Source of the DNA: Clostridioides difficile
GTDB lineage: Bacteria; Bacillota; Clostridia; Peptostreptococcales; Peptostreptococcaceae
DNA length: 64,000 bases
Assembly: GCA_024919175.1 (NCBI GenBank)
Contig: CP103804.1
Coordinates: 2,170,001-2,234,000, forward strand
Reading direction: 5' to 3'
Shown here: positions 1 to 8,422 of the stretch, in pieces
How the letters are laid out: every line of letters begins with the position of its first letter
How positions within the stretch are numbered: the first letter of the stretch is position 1
Notes under the pieces: generated by a model
What the model saw: the letters and a program-made list of their open reading frames with translations, nothing else
The model's database searches: none
Told to the model about the DNA's origin: nothing
Program-made: the position numbers and the translations under genes

Positions 1-1
1 A

Positions 2-1621
2 TTAGTGAGCAAAGTCTCTGGAGGTAATGTAGGTATAGATTTTGATGCAATTGGAAAAATTTTAGCATTATTGCTTTGCCTTTACTTGGTAAGTGCACTA
101 TTCTCTTTTATACAAGGATTTATAATGAGTGGAATTTCTCAAAAAGTATCCTATAATTTAAGACAAGAGATTTCAGTAAAATTAGACAGATTGCCAATGA
201 AGTATTTTGACACTAAAACACATGGTGAAATACTATCAAGAATTACAAATGATATAGATACTCTAAACCAAAGTTTAAATCAAAGTATGACACAACTTAT
301 AACATCAGTAACAACTATGATAGGTGTTTTGATAATGATGTTATCTATAAGTGGTATTATGACATTAGTGGCACTTTTAATATTACCAATATCAATGTTT
401 GTAATTTCAAGAATAGTAAAGAAATCACAAAAATACTTTAGATCTCAACAAGAATATTTAGGGAATGTAAATGGTCAAGTTGAGGAAACTTATAGTGGTC
501 AAACAATAGTAAAAGCATTCAATCGTGAAGAAGAATCGATTAATGAATTTGATAAATTAAATGATAGTTTGTATAATTCAGCATGGAAATCTCAATTTTT
601 ATCAGGGATAATGCAACCACTTATGATGTTTATTGGAAACTTAGGATATGTAATGGTGTCAATCTTAGGAGGTTGGCTTGCAATTAAGAAAACAATTGAG
701 GTTGGAGATATACAGTCATTTATACAATATGTAAGAAACTTTACACAACCAATGACTCAAATTGCACAAGTTGCTAACTTACTACAGTCAACAGCAGCAG
801 CTTCTGAAAGAGTATTTGAGTTCTTAGAAGAGGAAGAAGAAGACCAAGTTGTTGAAAATGCAGTTTCAATAGATGGTTTAGAAGGTAAGATTGATTTTGA
901 AAATGTTAATTTTGGATATAATTCAAATAAGACTATAATAAATGATTTCTCAGTAAATGTTAAACCTGGTCAAAAAGTTGCTATTGTTGGACCTACAGGA
1001 GCAGGAAAAACTACTATAGTTAAGCTTTTAATGAGATTTTATGATGTTAATAGTGGTTCAATACTAATTGATGGTCACAATATTAAAGATTTTAATCGTA
1101 GTGAACTTAGAGAAATGTTTGGTATGGTTCTTCAAGATACATGGTTATTTAGTGGCTCAATTATGGAAAATATAAGATATGGTAAACTAAATGCTACAGA
1201 TGAAGAAGTTATAGAAGCAGCTAAATCAGCACATGTTCATAGATTTATTAAAACATTGCCAGATGGATACAAAATGAAATTAAATGAAGAAGCAAGTAAT
1301 GTTTCTCAAGGTCAAAAACAATTATTGACTATAGCGCGTGCCATTTTAGCAGACCCTAAAATCCTAATATTGGATGAAGCTACAAGTTCTGTTGATACTA
1401 GAACAGAAGTATTAATTCAAAAAGCTATGGATAATCTTATGGAAGGTAGAACAAGTTTTGTTATAGCACATAGATTATCAACTATACGTGATGCTGATAT
1501 GATTCTTGTTATGAATGAAGGAGACATAGTTGAACAAGGAAATCATGAGGAACTTCTAAAGAAAGGTGGATTCTATGCTAATCTTTACAATTCTCAATTT
1601 GAAGAAGACGAAGCAATGTAG
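2..1621 (+). CDS. ABC exporter, fused membrane and ATPase domains (5' end cut by window)
   Basis: This is the carboxy-terminal 540 or so residues of a type IV ABC exporter half-transporter. The frame is open to the window edge, so the true start lies upstream and the first one or two membrane helices are missing. Hydrophobic helices fill the first 280 visible residues. The ATPase domain follows, with Walker A GPTGAGKT near visible residue 329, a signature written VSQGQ instead of LSGGQ, Walker B ILILDEATSSVD and the H-loop histidine in IAHRLS. Such proteins usually work as dimers with a second half-transporter, often encoded just upstream. The substrate cannot be told from sequence; lipid and drug exporters share this architecture. 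A strong hairpin terminator follows the stop. Confidence 0.9.
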   Translation, partial: LVSKVSGGNVGIDFDAIGKILALLLCLYLVSALFSFIQGFIMSGISQKVSYNLRQEISVKLDRLPMKYFDTKTHGEILSRITNDIDTLNQSLNQSMTQLITSVTTMIGVLIMMLSISGIMTLVALLILPISMFVISRIVKKSQKYFRSQQEYLGNVNGQVEETYSGQTIVKAFNREEESINEFDKLNDSLYNSAWKSQFLSGIMQPLMMFIGNLGYVMVSILGGWLAIKKTIEVGDIQSFIQYVRNFTQPMTQIAQVANLLQSTAAASERVFEFLEEEEEDQVVENAVSIDGLEGKIDFENVNFGYNSNKTIINDFSVNVKPGQKVAIVGPTGAGKTTIVKLLMRFYDVNSGSILIDGHNIKDFNRSELREMFGMVLQDTWLFSGSIMENIRYGKLNATDEEVIEAAKSAHVHRFIKTLPDGYKMKLNEEASNVSQGQKQLLTIARAILADPKILILDEATSSVDTRTEVLIQKAMDNLMEGRTSFVIAHRLSTIRDADMILVMNEGDIVEQGNHEELLKKGGFYANLYNSQFEEDEAM

Positions 1622-1678
1622 TAAAAATTTACTTTAAAATATTAGTATCGTTATGAGATAAACATAAAATAAACTAGA

Positions 1679-1724
1679 TAGATAAGATTATATTTTGTAA
1701 GGTATAATCTTATCTATTTTTTTA
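1679..1724 (+). terminator. Intrinsic terminator after ABC exporter
   Basis: A 14-bp perfect stem (1679-1692 with 1703-1716, arm TAGATAAGATTATA) is followed by TTTTTTTA. It ends the ABC exporter transcript. Confidence 0.85.
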
Positions 1725-1962
1725 TGTATTTACAAAGTATCTATTTTGTTATAATATATAGTAAGGAAAATGTTGGAGGTGATTATCAAAATGTATATTT
1801 AATCGTATTCTTTAAATTTTATTAACAATAAAATTTAATTTTAATAGTTAACAATTATGTAAAGTTATGTATTTTAGTTACTTTTATTAGTTGTGTAAAA
1901 AACTACTTAAATTTAAGAATTGGGTTAAATATAATATAATAATCACATATAAGCTAACTAGA

Positions 1963-1991
1963 TTGGCATATTTTTAATATATATTTAGAAT
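1963..1991 (+). promoter_or_regulatory. Candidate sigma-A promoter for the hflX leader
   Basis: TTGGCA (1963-1968) and TAGAAT (1986-1991) are separated by 17 bp. Transcription would begin near 1998, giving a leader of about 275 nt before hflX. Other TATAAT-like boxes occur nearby (1750, 2004), so the assignment is tentative. Confidence 0.4.
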
Positions 1992-2056
1992 TTTAATCCT
2001 TCTTATAATGTAAGTAGTTCGTTTTGTATTACTTAGATTTATAAGGAGTTTTTTTA

Positions 2057-2101
2057 TTGAAAAAACTACATAATATAATGAGAAGAGGTGTAAAAGAATG
2101 A
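2057..2101 (+). CDS. Upstream ORF 1 of hflX leader (14 codons)
   Basis: A short ORF starts at TTG 2057, eight bases after the ribosome-binding site AAGGAG (2043-2048). It encodes MKKLHNIMRRGVKE and ends in a TGA that overlaps the ATG of the next short ORF (ATGA, 2098-2101). Good Shine-Dalgarno spacing and the stop/start overlap suggest both are translated as coupled leader peptides. It is too short to be judged by protein similarity. Confidence 0.5.
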   Translation: MKKLHNIMRRGVKE

Positions 2102-2127
2102 TTTTTTATATAAGATTAAGAAAATAA
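2098..2127 (+). CDS. Upstream ORF 2 of hflX leader: MIFYIRLRK
   Basis: A nine-codon ORF starts at ATG 2098, seven bases after GAGGTG (2085-2090). The peptide MIFYIRLRK ends with Arg-Leu-Arg-Lys, which contains the +X+ pattern (basic, any, basic) at which macrolide-bound ribosomes are known to stall. The stop lies one base before the 5' arm of a long-range stem (2129-2140 with 2219-2232). A ribosome paused on the last codons would cover that arm. Together these make a candidate antibiotic-sensing attenuator for the ribosome-splitting GTPase HflX. Confidence 0.55.
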   Translation: MIFYIRLRK

Positions 2128-2128
2128 C

Positions 2129-2245
2129 GCACGATTATGGTTATTATAATATTAAATTAGAAGTATTATTTAAGGATAAAATTAAACAAGCAAATTCTTA
2201 ATGAATTTAATTATAGAGCCATAATCTCGTGCTATTTATTAAATA
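2129..2245 (+). promoter_or_regulatory. Structured leader of hflX, possible attenuator
   Basis: GCACGATTATGG (2129-2140) pairs with CCATAATCTCGTGC (2219-2232) with a two-base bulge, closing about 78 nt that hold smaller AT-rich hairpins. The 3' arm is followed by the U-rich but interrupted run TATTTATT, so the structure could be a weak terminator. It lies directly between upstream ORF 2 and the hflX ribosome-binding site (AAGGAG, 2259-2264). Confidence 0.5.
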
Positions 2246-2273
2246 AAAAATAGTATATAAGGAGAATATGGAT

Positions 2274-3545
2274 ATGACAAAAAAAGGAATAACAGTAGGA
2301 TTAAACATAAACAATAAACCTGAGGATTTTAATGAATTAATGATTGAGCTTGAAAACTTATGCTCAGCATGTAATATTGATGTTGTAGGAAGTATAACTC
2401 AAAATGCAAAACAGGTTAATAGAGCATTTTATATTGGTACAGGTAAGGTTGAAGAATTATCAAATATAATAAAGCAAGAAAATGCAGATATAGTTGTATT
2501 TTATAATGAGCTTTCTACATCACAGCTTAAAAACCTTGAAGAAAAATTTAACTGTGAAATTATAGATAGAACAGCATTGATACTTGATATATTTGCACAA
2601 AGAGCAAAAACTAGAGAAGCTAAACTACAAGTAGAGGTAGCAAGTCTAAGATATATGTTACCAAGGCTTATAGGTTCAAATGAAAATTTAGGTCGTCAAA
2701 GTGGTGGAGTAGGTACTAAAAATAGAGGTTCTGGTGAGAAGAAATTAGAACTCGACCGTAGAAGGATAGAAGAAAAGATAACTTCTCTAAATAGAGAATT
2801 AGATGATTTAAAATTCCAACGAGAAACTCAAAGAAATATGAGAAAAAAATCTAATCTTCCAAATGTAGCACTAGTTGGATATACAAATGCTGGAAAATCT
2901 TCAATAATGAATGAATTAGTTGATATATTTAAAAACTCTGAAGAAAAGAAAGTATTTGAAAAAAATATGCTATTTGCGACATTAGAGACTTCTATTAGAA
3001 ATATAGTTCTTCCAGATAATAAAGAATTTCTATTGTCTGATACAGTTGGATTTGTAAGTAATCTACCACATGATTTAGTAAAAGCATTTAGGTCAACATT
3101 AGAAGAAGCATGTGAAGCAGATGTATTGTTGCATATTATTGACATTTCAAACCCAAGTTATAAAAATCATATTAAAGTAACAGAAGATACTTTAAAGCAA
3201 ATTGGTGCAAATGATATTCCTATAATAAATGTTTACAATAAAATTGATTTAGTCGATGAAGAACTATTAAATGATATTGTAGATGATATAGACAAGGAAG
3301 GTATCTTTGTTTCAGCCAAAAAAAATATAAATATAGATAAAATGATAAAATGTATTTGTGATAGCATATTTAAAGACTATATAAGATGTAAGCTTTTGAT
3401 TCCATATGGTGAGGGGCATGTAGCTTCCTACTTTAACGATAATACAAGTGTCATAAATACAGAATATATGGAAGATGGAACTCTTTTAGATGTAGAATGT
3501 AGTAATATAGAATATAACAAGTATAAAAAGTATGTTTTAGAATAA
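2274..3545 (+). CDS. hflX: GTPase HflX (ribosome-splitting factor)
   Basis: HflX binds the 50S subunit, splits stalled 70S ribosomes and in several Firmicutes protects against macrolide and lincosamide drugs. The protein has the N-terminal HflX domain with the glycine-rich segment GRQSGGVGTKNRG, a coiled-coil linker, then the G domain: G1 GYTNAGKS near residue 202, G3 DTVGF, G4 NKID. Length (about 423 aa) is normal for the family. An in-frame ATG at 2268 sits only three bases after the AAGGAG motif, whereas ATG 2274 has a nine-base spacing, so 2274 is preferred. The gene stands alone, with a two-uORF leader upstream and a strong terminator downstream. The leader suggests induction by ribosome-targeting antibiotics. 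Confidence 0.93.
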   Translation: MTKKGITVGLNINNKPEDFNELMIELENLCSACNIDVVGSITQNAKQVNRAFYIGTGKVEELSNIIKQENADIVVFYNELSTSQLKNLEEKFNCEIIDRTALILDIFAQRAKTREAKLQVEVASLRYMLPRLIGSNENLGRQSGGVGTKNRGSGEKKLELDRRRIEEKITSLNRELDDLKFQRETQRNMRKKSNLPNVALVGYTNAGKSSIMNELVDIFKNSEEKKVFEKNMLFATLETSIRNIVLPDNKEFLLSDTVGFVSNLPHDLVKAFRSTLEEACEADVLLHIIDISNPSYKNHIKVTEDTLKQIGANDIPIINVYNKIDLVDEELLNDIVDDIDKEGIFVSAKKNINIDKMIKCICDSIFKDYIRCKLLIPYGEGHVASYFNDNTSVINTEYMEDGTLLDVECSNIEYNKYKKYVLE

Positions 3546-3634
3546 ATTTTGTAAAAGGCATTGTAATCTAGGATTTACTTAAAGAAGTTAATTTAGACTT
3601 AAGTTATAAAATTATTATAAATTATGATTTGTAT

Positions 3635-3670
3635 AAAGCGGTATAGTTATTTAAACTATACCGCTTTATT
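3635..3670 (+). terminator. Intrinsic terminator after hflX
   Basis: A 14-bp perfect GC-containing stem (3635-3648 with 3654-3667, arm AAAGCGGTATAGTT) has a five-base loop and ends in TTTATT. Confidence 0.85.
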
Positions 3671-3693
3671 ATATATGATGAAAAATAAGATTA

Positions 3694-3738
3694 TTGACAT
3701 AAAAGTAATTAATTACTATAATATAGGTAACTAGTTAC
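3694..3738 (+). promoter_or_regulatory. Consensus sigma-A promoter with two palindromic operators
   Basis: TTGACA (3694-3699), a 17-bp spacer and TATAAT (3717-3722) form a full-consensus promoter. The spacer contains the perfect palindrome GTAATTAATTAC (3705-3716), and GTAACTAGTTAC (3727-3738) covers the start site. Their centres are 22 bp apart, about two helical turns, which fits cooperative binding of a dimeric repressor. The regulator is not identifiable from the window. The promoter would drive the flavodoxin-like gene through a 250-nt leader. Confidence 0.7.
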
Positions 3739-3790
3739 TAATTATAATTGCTATCAAGATTATATACATTAATATAAATTTCAAGTTGTA

Positions 3791-3820
3791 TGTGATAAAT
3801 TAGAATTAAAATTTATCACA
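3791..3820 (+). repeat. Inverted repeat in the flavodoxin-gene leader
   Basis: TGTGATAAATT (3791-3801) and AATTTATCACA (3810-3820) are perfect inverted repeats with an eight-base loop. No U-run follows, so it is not a terminator. It may be an operator or an RNA hairpin. The rest of 3821-3986 shows only broken reading frames and no clear gene. Confidence 0.45.
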
Positions 3821-3986
3821 AAACAATGATTATTTTTAGTAATTGTAGAACCTGTAACTGATGTATTAGCATTAACTAAATTTGGATAATTTGTGGGTTA
3901 ATCAAGATAAAATGAATGAGTATTGTGAAAAATTGACTAATACATAAATTAATTTTCCAAAATAGTAAAAGAAGGAGATAATTGAC

Positions 3987-4526
3987 ATGAAAAATACAGT
4001 GATAATTTATAAAAGTAAGTATGGTTCAACAAAAAAATATGCTAAATGGCTTTCAGAATCATTAGCTTGTGACATTTTTGAAATTAAGGATATTAATCTG
4101 GAAAAGATTATAGATTATGATACAATTATTTTAGGTGGAGGTCTTTATGCTTGTAATATAGCAGGAATTTCTTTTTTTAAAAAACATTATGATAAATTAG
4201 CAAGTAAAAATCTAGTTGTTTTTGGTGTAGGAGCATCTCCATATGATGATTCAGTAATAAGAAAATTGAGAGAAGTTAATTTTAAGGATAAGATGAATAA
4301 TATTCCTTGTTTTTACTGCCGTGGTGAATGGGATGAAACAAAAATGTCATGGCTTGATACTACTCTTTGTAGTTTTCTTAAAAAGTCAATATCTAAAAAG
4401 CAACATCAAGGTCTTAATCCAATAGAAGCACCTCTATTATTAGGAGAAGCTTTTGATTGGTGTGATAAAAAGTATCTAAATCCAATCCTTGATTATGTGG
4501 GTAATCTTCAAAACACAAACTTATAA
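3987..4526 (+). CDS. Flavodoxin-like protein (HemG/flavodoxin_5 type)
   Basis: A 179-aa protein beginning with the flavodoxin phosphate-binding pattern: a beta strand TVIIYKS followed by KYGSTKKYAKWL, where Ser/Thr residues hold the FMN phosphate. A second glycine-rich segment (ILGGGLYACNI) fits the FMN isoalloxazine loop. Size and layout resemble menaquinone-dependent protoporphyrinogen oxidase (HemG) and other flavodoxin-domain proteins. A specific electron partner cannot be named. The start follows GAAGGAG with normal spacing. The upstream full-consensus promoter with two palindromes implies that a dedicated repressor controls high-level expression. Confidence 0.8.
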   Translation: MKNTVIIYKSKYGSTKKYAKWLSESLACDIFEIKDINLEKIIDYDTIILGGGLYACNIAGISFFKKHYDKLASKNLVVFGVGASPYDDSVIRKLREVNFKDKMNNIPCFYCRGEWDETKMSWLDTTLCSFLKKSISKKQHQGLNPIEAPLLLGEAFDWCDKKYLNPILDYVGNLQNTNL

Positions 4527-4733
4527 CTATGTTGTAGTTTATGTAATAATTAATTACTAAAAATACAATTTTTTTATTAGTTCTCCTGTATATAAAGGGG
4601 GGCTTTTTTTATTTGTAAATTTATGTTATATTGATATGAATTTATTATTATATAAAAATGATACTAGTAAAAATTTAAACAATTTGTTTGAAAAATAGAG
4701 TAGTCTAAATTCTTAAATAGGGGGTTTTAAATA

Positions 4734-6098
4734 GTGGATATAAATAAGCTAGTAATGATGCAAAGAGAGTACTATAATACAGGTAAAACAAGAGATGTAT
4801 CATTTCGTTTAGAACAGTTAAAAAGGCTAAAGTCAGCTATATTACAAAATGAAGATAAAATACTTGTAGCATTGAAGCAAGATTTAAATAAATCAAATTT
4901 TGAAGGGTTTATGACAGAGGTAGGTATTTTATATAGTGAATTAAATTTTGCTATAAAAAATATAAAAAAATGGAGCAAAACTAAAAGAGTTCGTTCAAGT
5001 ATGGTTAATTTTCCATCTATATCCAAGGTGATTCCTCAACCTTATGGCGTTACACTTATAATGTCACCTTGGAATTATCCATTTCAATTAGCTCTTATAC
5101 CATTGGTTTGGTCATTATCAGCAGGCAATTGTGCAATAATAAAACTTTCTGAGTACTCTGTATCAACTTCCAATATAATTAAAGACATACTTGAAAGTAC
5201 ATTTTCAAAAGAATATATTACAGTAGTTCAAGGAAATCAAGAAGAAAGCGAAAAAGTACTTTTAGAAAAATTTGATTATATATTTTTTACAGGAAGCACT
5301 GCTGTAGGTAAAGTAGTTATGAAAGCCGCATCAAAGCACTTAACTCCTATAACTTTAGAGCTAGGAGGAAAAAGTCCTTGTATTATATTAGAAGATGCAG
5401 ATATAAATCTTACTGCAAGAAGATTGACATGGGGAAAATTAATAAATGCAGGACAAACTTGTGTAGCTCCAGATTATGTTTTAATACATGAAGATAAAAA
5501 AGATGAGTTAATAGAGAAAATAAAATATTATATTGAACAGTATTTTGGAGAAAATCCATGTGATAATGAACAATTTCCCAAAATCATAAATGAAAAGCAT
5601 TTTAAGCGTATAATATCCCTTATTGATATGGAAAAGGTAGTATATGGTGGTAATTATAATAATGATACATTAAAAATAGAGCCAACTATAATACATAATG
5701 TTAGTTGGGATGATGATATAATGAAGGAGGAAATATTTGGACCAGTATTCCCTATTTTGACATATAAAAACTTAGAGGAAGCTATGCAAGAAATTGTCCA
5801 AAGAGCAAATCCACTAGCTCTTTATATATTTACCAAAAATAAGCATCTGGAAAATAAAGTTTTAGAAATGATTCCAGCAGGAGGATGTTGTGTAAATGAT
5901 ACAATTATCCATATAGCTACTAATTATCTACCATTTGGGGGTGTTGGTGAAAGTGGTATGGGCTCATATCATGGCAAGGCAGGATTTGATACATTTACTC
6001 ATTATAAAAGTGTATTAAAAAAATTAAATTTAGATATTCCTATTAGATATGCACCATATAATGATAAATTAATTAAAATTCTTAAAAAAATAATGTAA
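4734..6098 (+). CDS. NAD(P)-dependent aldehyde dehydrogenase, class 3-like
   Basis: A 454-aa aldehyde dehydrogenase of the short class 3/YwdH group, which oxidises aldehydes to acids. The nucleotide-binding segment FTGSTAVGK, general base Glu209 in LELGGK and catalytic Cys243 in NAGQTC are all present. The carboxy-terminal LPFGGVGESGMGSYHGKAGF motif is typical of this class. The start is GTG at 4734 after AGGGGG; there is no in-frame ATG nearby. The last 20 residues are basic and hydrophobic, as in membrane-associated fatty-aldehyde dehydrogenases. It is monocistronic by spacing. The natural substrate is unknown, medium or long aldehydes being a guess from the subgroup. Confidence 0.9.
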   Translation: MDINKLVMMQREYYNTGKTRDVSFRLEQLKRLKSAILQNEDKILVALKQDLNKSNFEGFMTEVGILYSELNFAIKNIKKWSKTKRVRSSMVNFPSISKVIPQPYGVTLIMSPWNYPFQLALIPLVWSLSAGNCAIIKLSEYSVSTSNIIKDILESTFSKEYITVVQGNQEESEKVLLEKFDYIFFTGSTAVGKVVMKAASKHLTPITLELGGKSPCIILEDADINLTARRLTWGKLINAGQTCVAPDYVLIHEDKKDELIEKIKYYIEQYFGENPCDNEQFPKIINEKHFKRIISLIDMEKVVYGGNYNNDTLKIEPTIIHNVSWDDDIMKEEIFGPVFPILTYKNLEEAMQEIVQRANPLALYIFTKNKHLENKVLEMIPAGGCCVNDTIIHIATNYLPFGGVGESGMGSYHGKAGFDTFTHYKSVLKKLNLDIPIRYAPYNDKLIKILKKIM

Positions 6099-6244
6099 AT
6101 TATATTGTAGGAAAAATACAAATCAAATTAAAAATATATATTTTAATTATATTTTATGCAATTAAAAATTTTAATTTGGCATATTTGTTATAAAAGTAGT
6201 AATTTTGTGATAAAATTTAATTATATAGAAATAAGGAGGAAAAA

Positions 6245-7411
6245 ATGAAAATTAATTGGAATACAAAGTACACGACAATAGCAATTTATACATTTATAAT
6301 AGCTGCTTGTAGTATTATATTCTATCTTATATCATCGCAAATTGATGTATTCTCTAATAATTTAGATATTATGTTTACAACATTACAGCCATTTATAATA
6401 GGGTTTGCTATTGCATATCTTCTGAATTTTATTTTGAAATTTTATGAAGAAAGACTTTTTATCAAAAGTGAAAAATTAAAAAACCTAAAACAAAAATCAA
6501 AAAGAGGATTGGGTCTTTTATTAACATATGCAACAGCTGCATTGATACTTTACTTATTTATGCAATTCGTATTACCTCAAGTTATTGAGAGTATTGTTGG
6601 ATTAGCAAATGATATACCTATGTATGTAAACAACGCAACTAAGCTTCTTGATAAATTAATGACTGATTTAAATCTTGATGAACAATATTTTAATTTAGCA
6701 GTAGATAAATGGAATGAATTTGTTACATATATTATAAAGTTTGTAACAGACTTAATACCAATATTAGGAAACATGTTGAAGAACGTAGCTTCTAGTATAT
6801 GGAATATTGTACTGGGATTGATTGTTTCAGTATATTTACTAATTGACAAAGAAAAATTCTATGGATTAAGTAAAAAAATAACTTATGCACTTTTTACAGA
6901 AACACAAGCTGCTAAAATTCTAGAGTTAACTCACAGAAGTAACTATACATTTGGAAGATTTTTAGGTGGTAAGATATTAGATTCATTTATTATAGGTATT
7001 TTAACATTTGTAATACTTACAATAGTAAAAATGCCATATACATTGTTAATATCAGTAATAATTGGTATTACAAATATTATTCCATTCTTTGGACCACTGT
7101 TTGGTGCAATACCATCTACTATAATAGTAATGTTCGTTTCTCCAATACAGGCACTATGGTTATTGTTAATCATATTGATAATACAACAAATAGATGGAAA
7201 TATTATAGGTCCTAAAATACTTGGAGACTCAATTGGTATATCTGCATTTTGGATTTTATTCTCATTATTGGTTGCGGGTAAATTATTAGGATTTGTCGGA
7301 ATGGTAATAGGAGTTCCGCTATTTGCAGTTATTTACTCTATAATTAAAGATGTTATTGAGGGTAAATTGGATAAAAAAGGATTACCAACAGATACTTCTG
7401 ATTATATGTAG
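6245..7411 (+). CDS. AI-2E family membrane protein (PF01594)
   Basis: A 388-aa polytopic membrane protein with about eight hydrophobic segments. An extended central soluble stretch (about residues 115-160) is followed by the family hallmark IVSVYLLIDKEKFY and GPLFGAIPSTI. AI-2E (formerly UPF0118, PerM/YtvI) proteins include autoinducer-2 exporters and Na+/H+ or other ion transporters, so the name does not establish a substrate. AAGGAGG lies just before the ATG. It has its own terminator downstream. Confidence 0.85.
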   Translation: MKINWNTKYTTIAIYTFIIAACSIIFYLISSQIDVFSNNLDIMFTTLQPFIIGFAIAYLLNFILKFYEERLFIKSEKLKNLKQKSKRGLGLLLTYATAALILYLFMQFVLPQVIESIVGLANDIPMYVNNATKLLDKLMTDLNLDEQYFNLAVDKWNEFVTYIIKFVTDLIPILGNMLKNVASSIWNIVLGLIVSVYLLIDKEKFYGLSKKITYALFTETQAAKILELTHRSNYTFGRFLGGKILDSFIIGILTFVILTIVKMPYTLLISVIIGITNIIPFFGPLFGAIPSTIIVMFVSPIQALWLLLIILIIQQIDGNIIGPKILGDSIGISAFWILFSLLVAGKLLGFVGMVIGVPLFAVIYSIIKDVIEGKLDKKGLPTDTSDYM

Positions 7412-7439
7412 TTAAAAATATATAAATTAATAAAATATT

Positions 7440-7476
7440 TAAAGCACTGAGACAGTTAAAATCTTGGTGCTTTTTA
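7440..7476 (+). terminator. Intrinsic terminator after AI-2E gene
   Basis: AAAGCACTGAGA pairs with TCTTGGTGCTTT (two G.T pairs) and is followed by TTTTT. Confidence 0.7.
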
Positions 7477-7509
7477 GATAATAAATTCATTGTAGAAGAG
7501 GTGTTTTTT

Positions 7510-8292
7510 GTGGCATTTATAGAATGTAAATTCAAATCAAAATATACAGGAGGAGAGACTGATATAATCGTAGTTTTACCTGTAGCAAATGGAAAAGAAT
7601 TATTTACTGGTAAAGAAATATATGACTTTGAAGGTAAGTTTAAAACATTGTATTTATTTCATGGGCTAGAAGATGACCAAAGTTCATGGATTAGATACAC
7701 TAATGTAGAACATTATGCCAAAAACAAAAATATAGCTTTAGTAATACCAAGAGTAGAAACTAGTTTTTACACAGATATGTTATATGGACATAAATATTTC
7801 ACTTTTGTAAGTGAAGAGTTGCCTAGATTTGTTAGGTCTATATTTCCTTTATCAGATAAGAGAGAAGATAATTTTGTAGCTGGAATGTCTATGGGAGGGT
7901 ATGGAGCTTTAAAATTAGCACTTTCAAAACCAAACGAATTTTCAGCTGTAGCAAGTTTTTCTGGCTCACCTGATATGATTCACGAGTTGGAAAATCAGCA
8001 AATAGAAACAAATGCTGATATTCTATTTCATGACTTTGGAAAACCAGAAGATGCTAGAAACAGTGAAAATGATTTACTTTACATACTTAAGAATCTTAAA
8101 CAGAATAATAAAGACATTCCTAAAATTTATCAATTTTGTGGTGATAGAGATTTTTTATATAAAAATAATAAAACATTTAAAAAATATGCAGAATCTTTAG
8201 ATGTTGATATTGTATATGAAGAGTGTGTTGGTGGCCATGAATGGCGTTTATGGAATTTGTGGATAAAGAAATTTATAGATGTAATTGGATAA
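7510..8292 (+). CDS. Serine esterase, esterase D/tributyrin esterase family
   Basis: A 260-aa cytosolic alpha/beta hydrolase of the PF00756 group, which cleaves short acyl esters. The nucleophile is Ser127 in GMSMGGYG. The acid is probably Asp in CGDRDFLY and the base His in GGHEWRLW, in the correct order. A possible GTG start at 7501 lies inside the ribosome-binding site (GAGGTG). The GTG at 7510 has proper spacing and is chosen. It is separate from its neighbours, with a convergent terminator region on its 3' side. Confidence 0.85.
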   Translation: MAFIECKFKSKYTGGETDIIVVLPVANGKELFTGKEIYDFEGKFKTLYLFHGLEDDQSSWIRYTNVEHYAKNKNIALVIPRVETSFYTDMLYGHKYFTFVSEELPRFVRSIFPLSDKREDNFVAGMSMGGYGALKLALSKPNEFSAVASFSGSPDMIHELENQQIETNADILFHDFGKPEDARNSENDLLYILKNLKQNNKDIPKIYQFCGDRDFLYKNNKTFKKYAESLDVDIVYEECVGGHEWRLWNLWIKKFIDVIG

Positions 8293-8354
8293 GAATTTTA
8301 TTATAATTAGGACAAAATAGACAAAATAGTATAAGGTATTTTTAAACGTAATAA

Positions 8355-8406
8355 AGACTGAAATATTAAAATGCAATTATGATTTCAAAATTTCAGTCTC
8401 TAAAAA
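8355..8406. terminator. Hairpin between convergent esterase and tetR genes
   Basis: AGACTGAAAT (8355-8364) pairs with ATTTCAGTCT (8390-8399) around a 25-nt loop. It is followed by CTAAAAAA on the plus strand and preceded by A-rich DNA (T-rich on the minus strand), so it may work both ways. Confidence 0.45.
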
Positions 8407-8422
8407 ATTCAATAAAGTTTTA

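Noticed and set aside
1783..1802. ATG TAT ATT TAA three-codon ORF behind a perfect GGAGGTGAT
   Set aside because: Strong site and nearby TATAAT, but three codons cannot be judged and nothing downstream links it to a gene; perhaps a relic.
3840..3986. Possible remnant of a protein gene upstream of the flavodoxin-like gene
   Set aside because: Short stretches look codon-like, but the frame is broken repeatedly and no family could be recognised.
4545..4615. T-rich stretch after the flavodoxin-like gene
   Set aside because: No convincing stem precedes the T-run, so it is not listed as a terminator.
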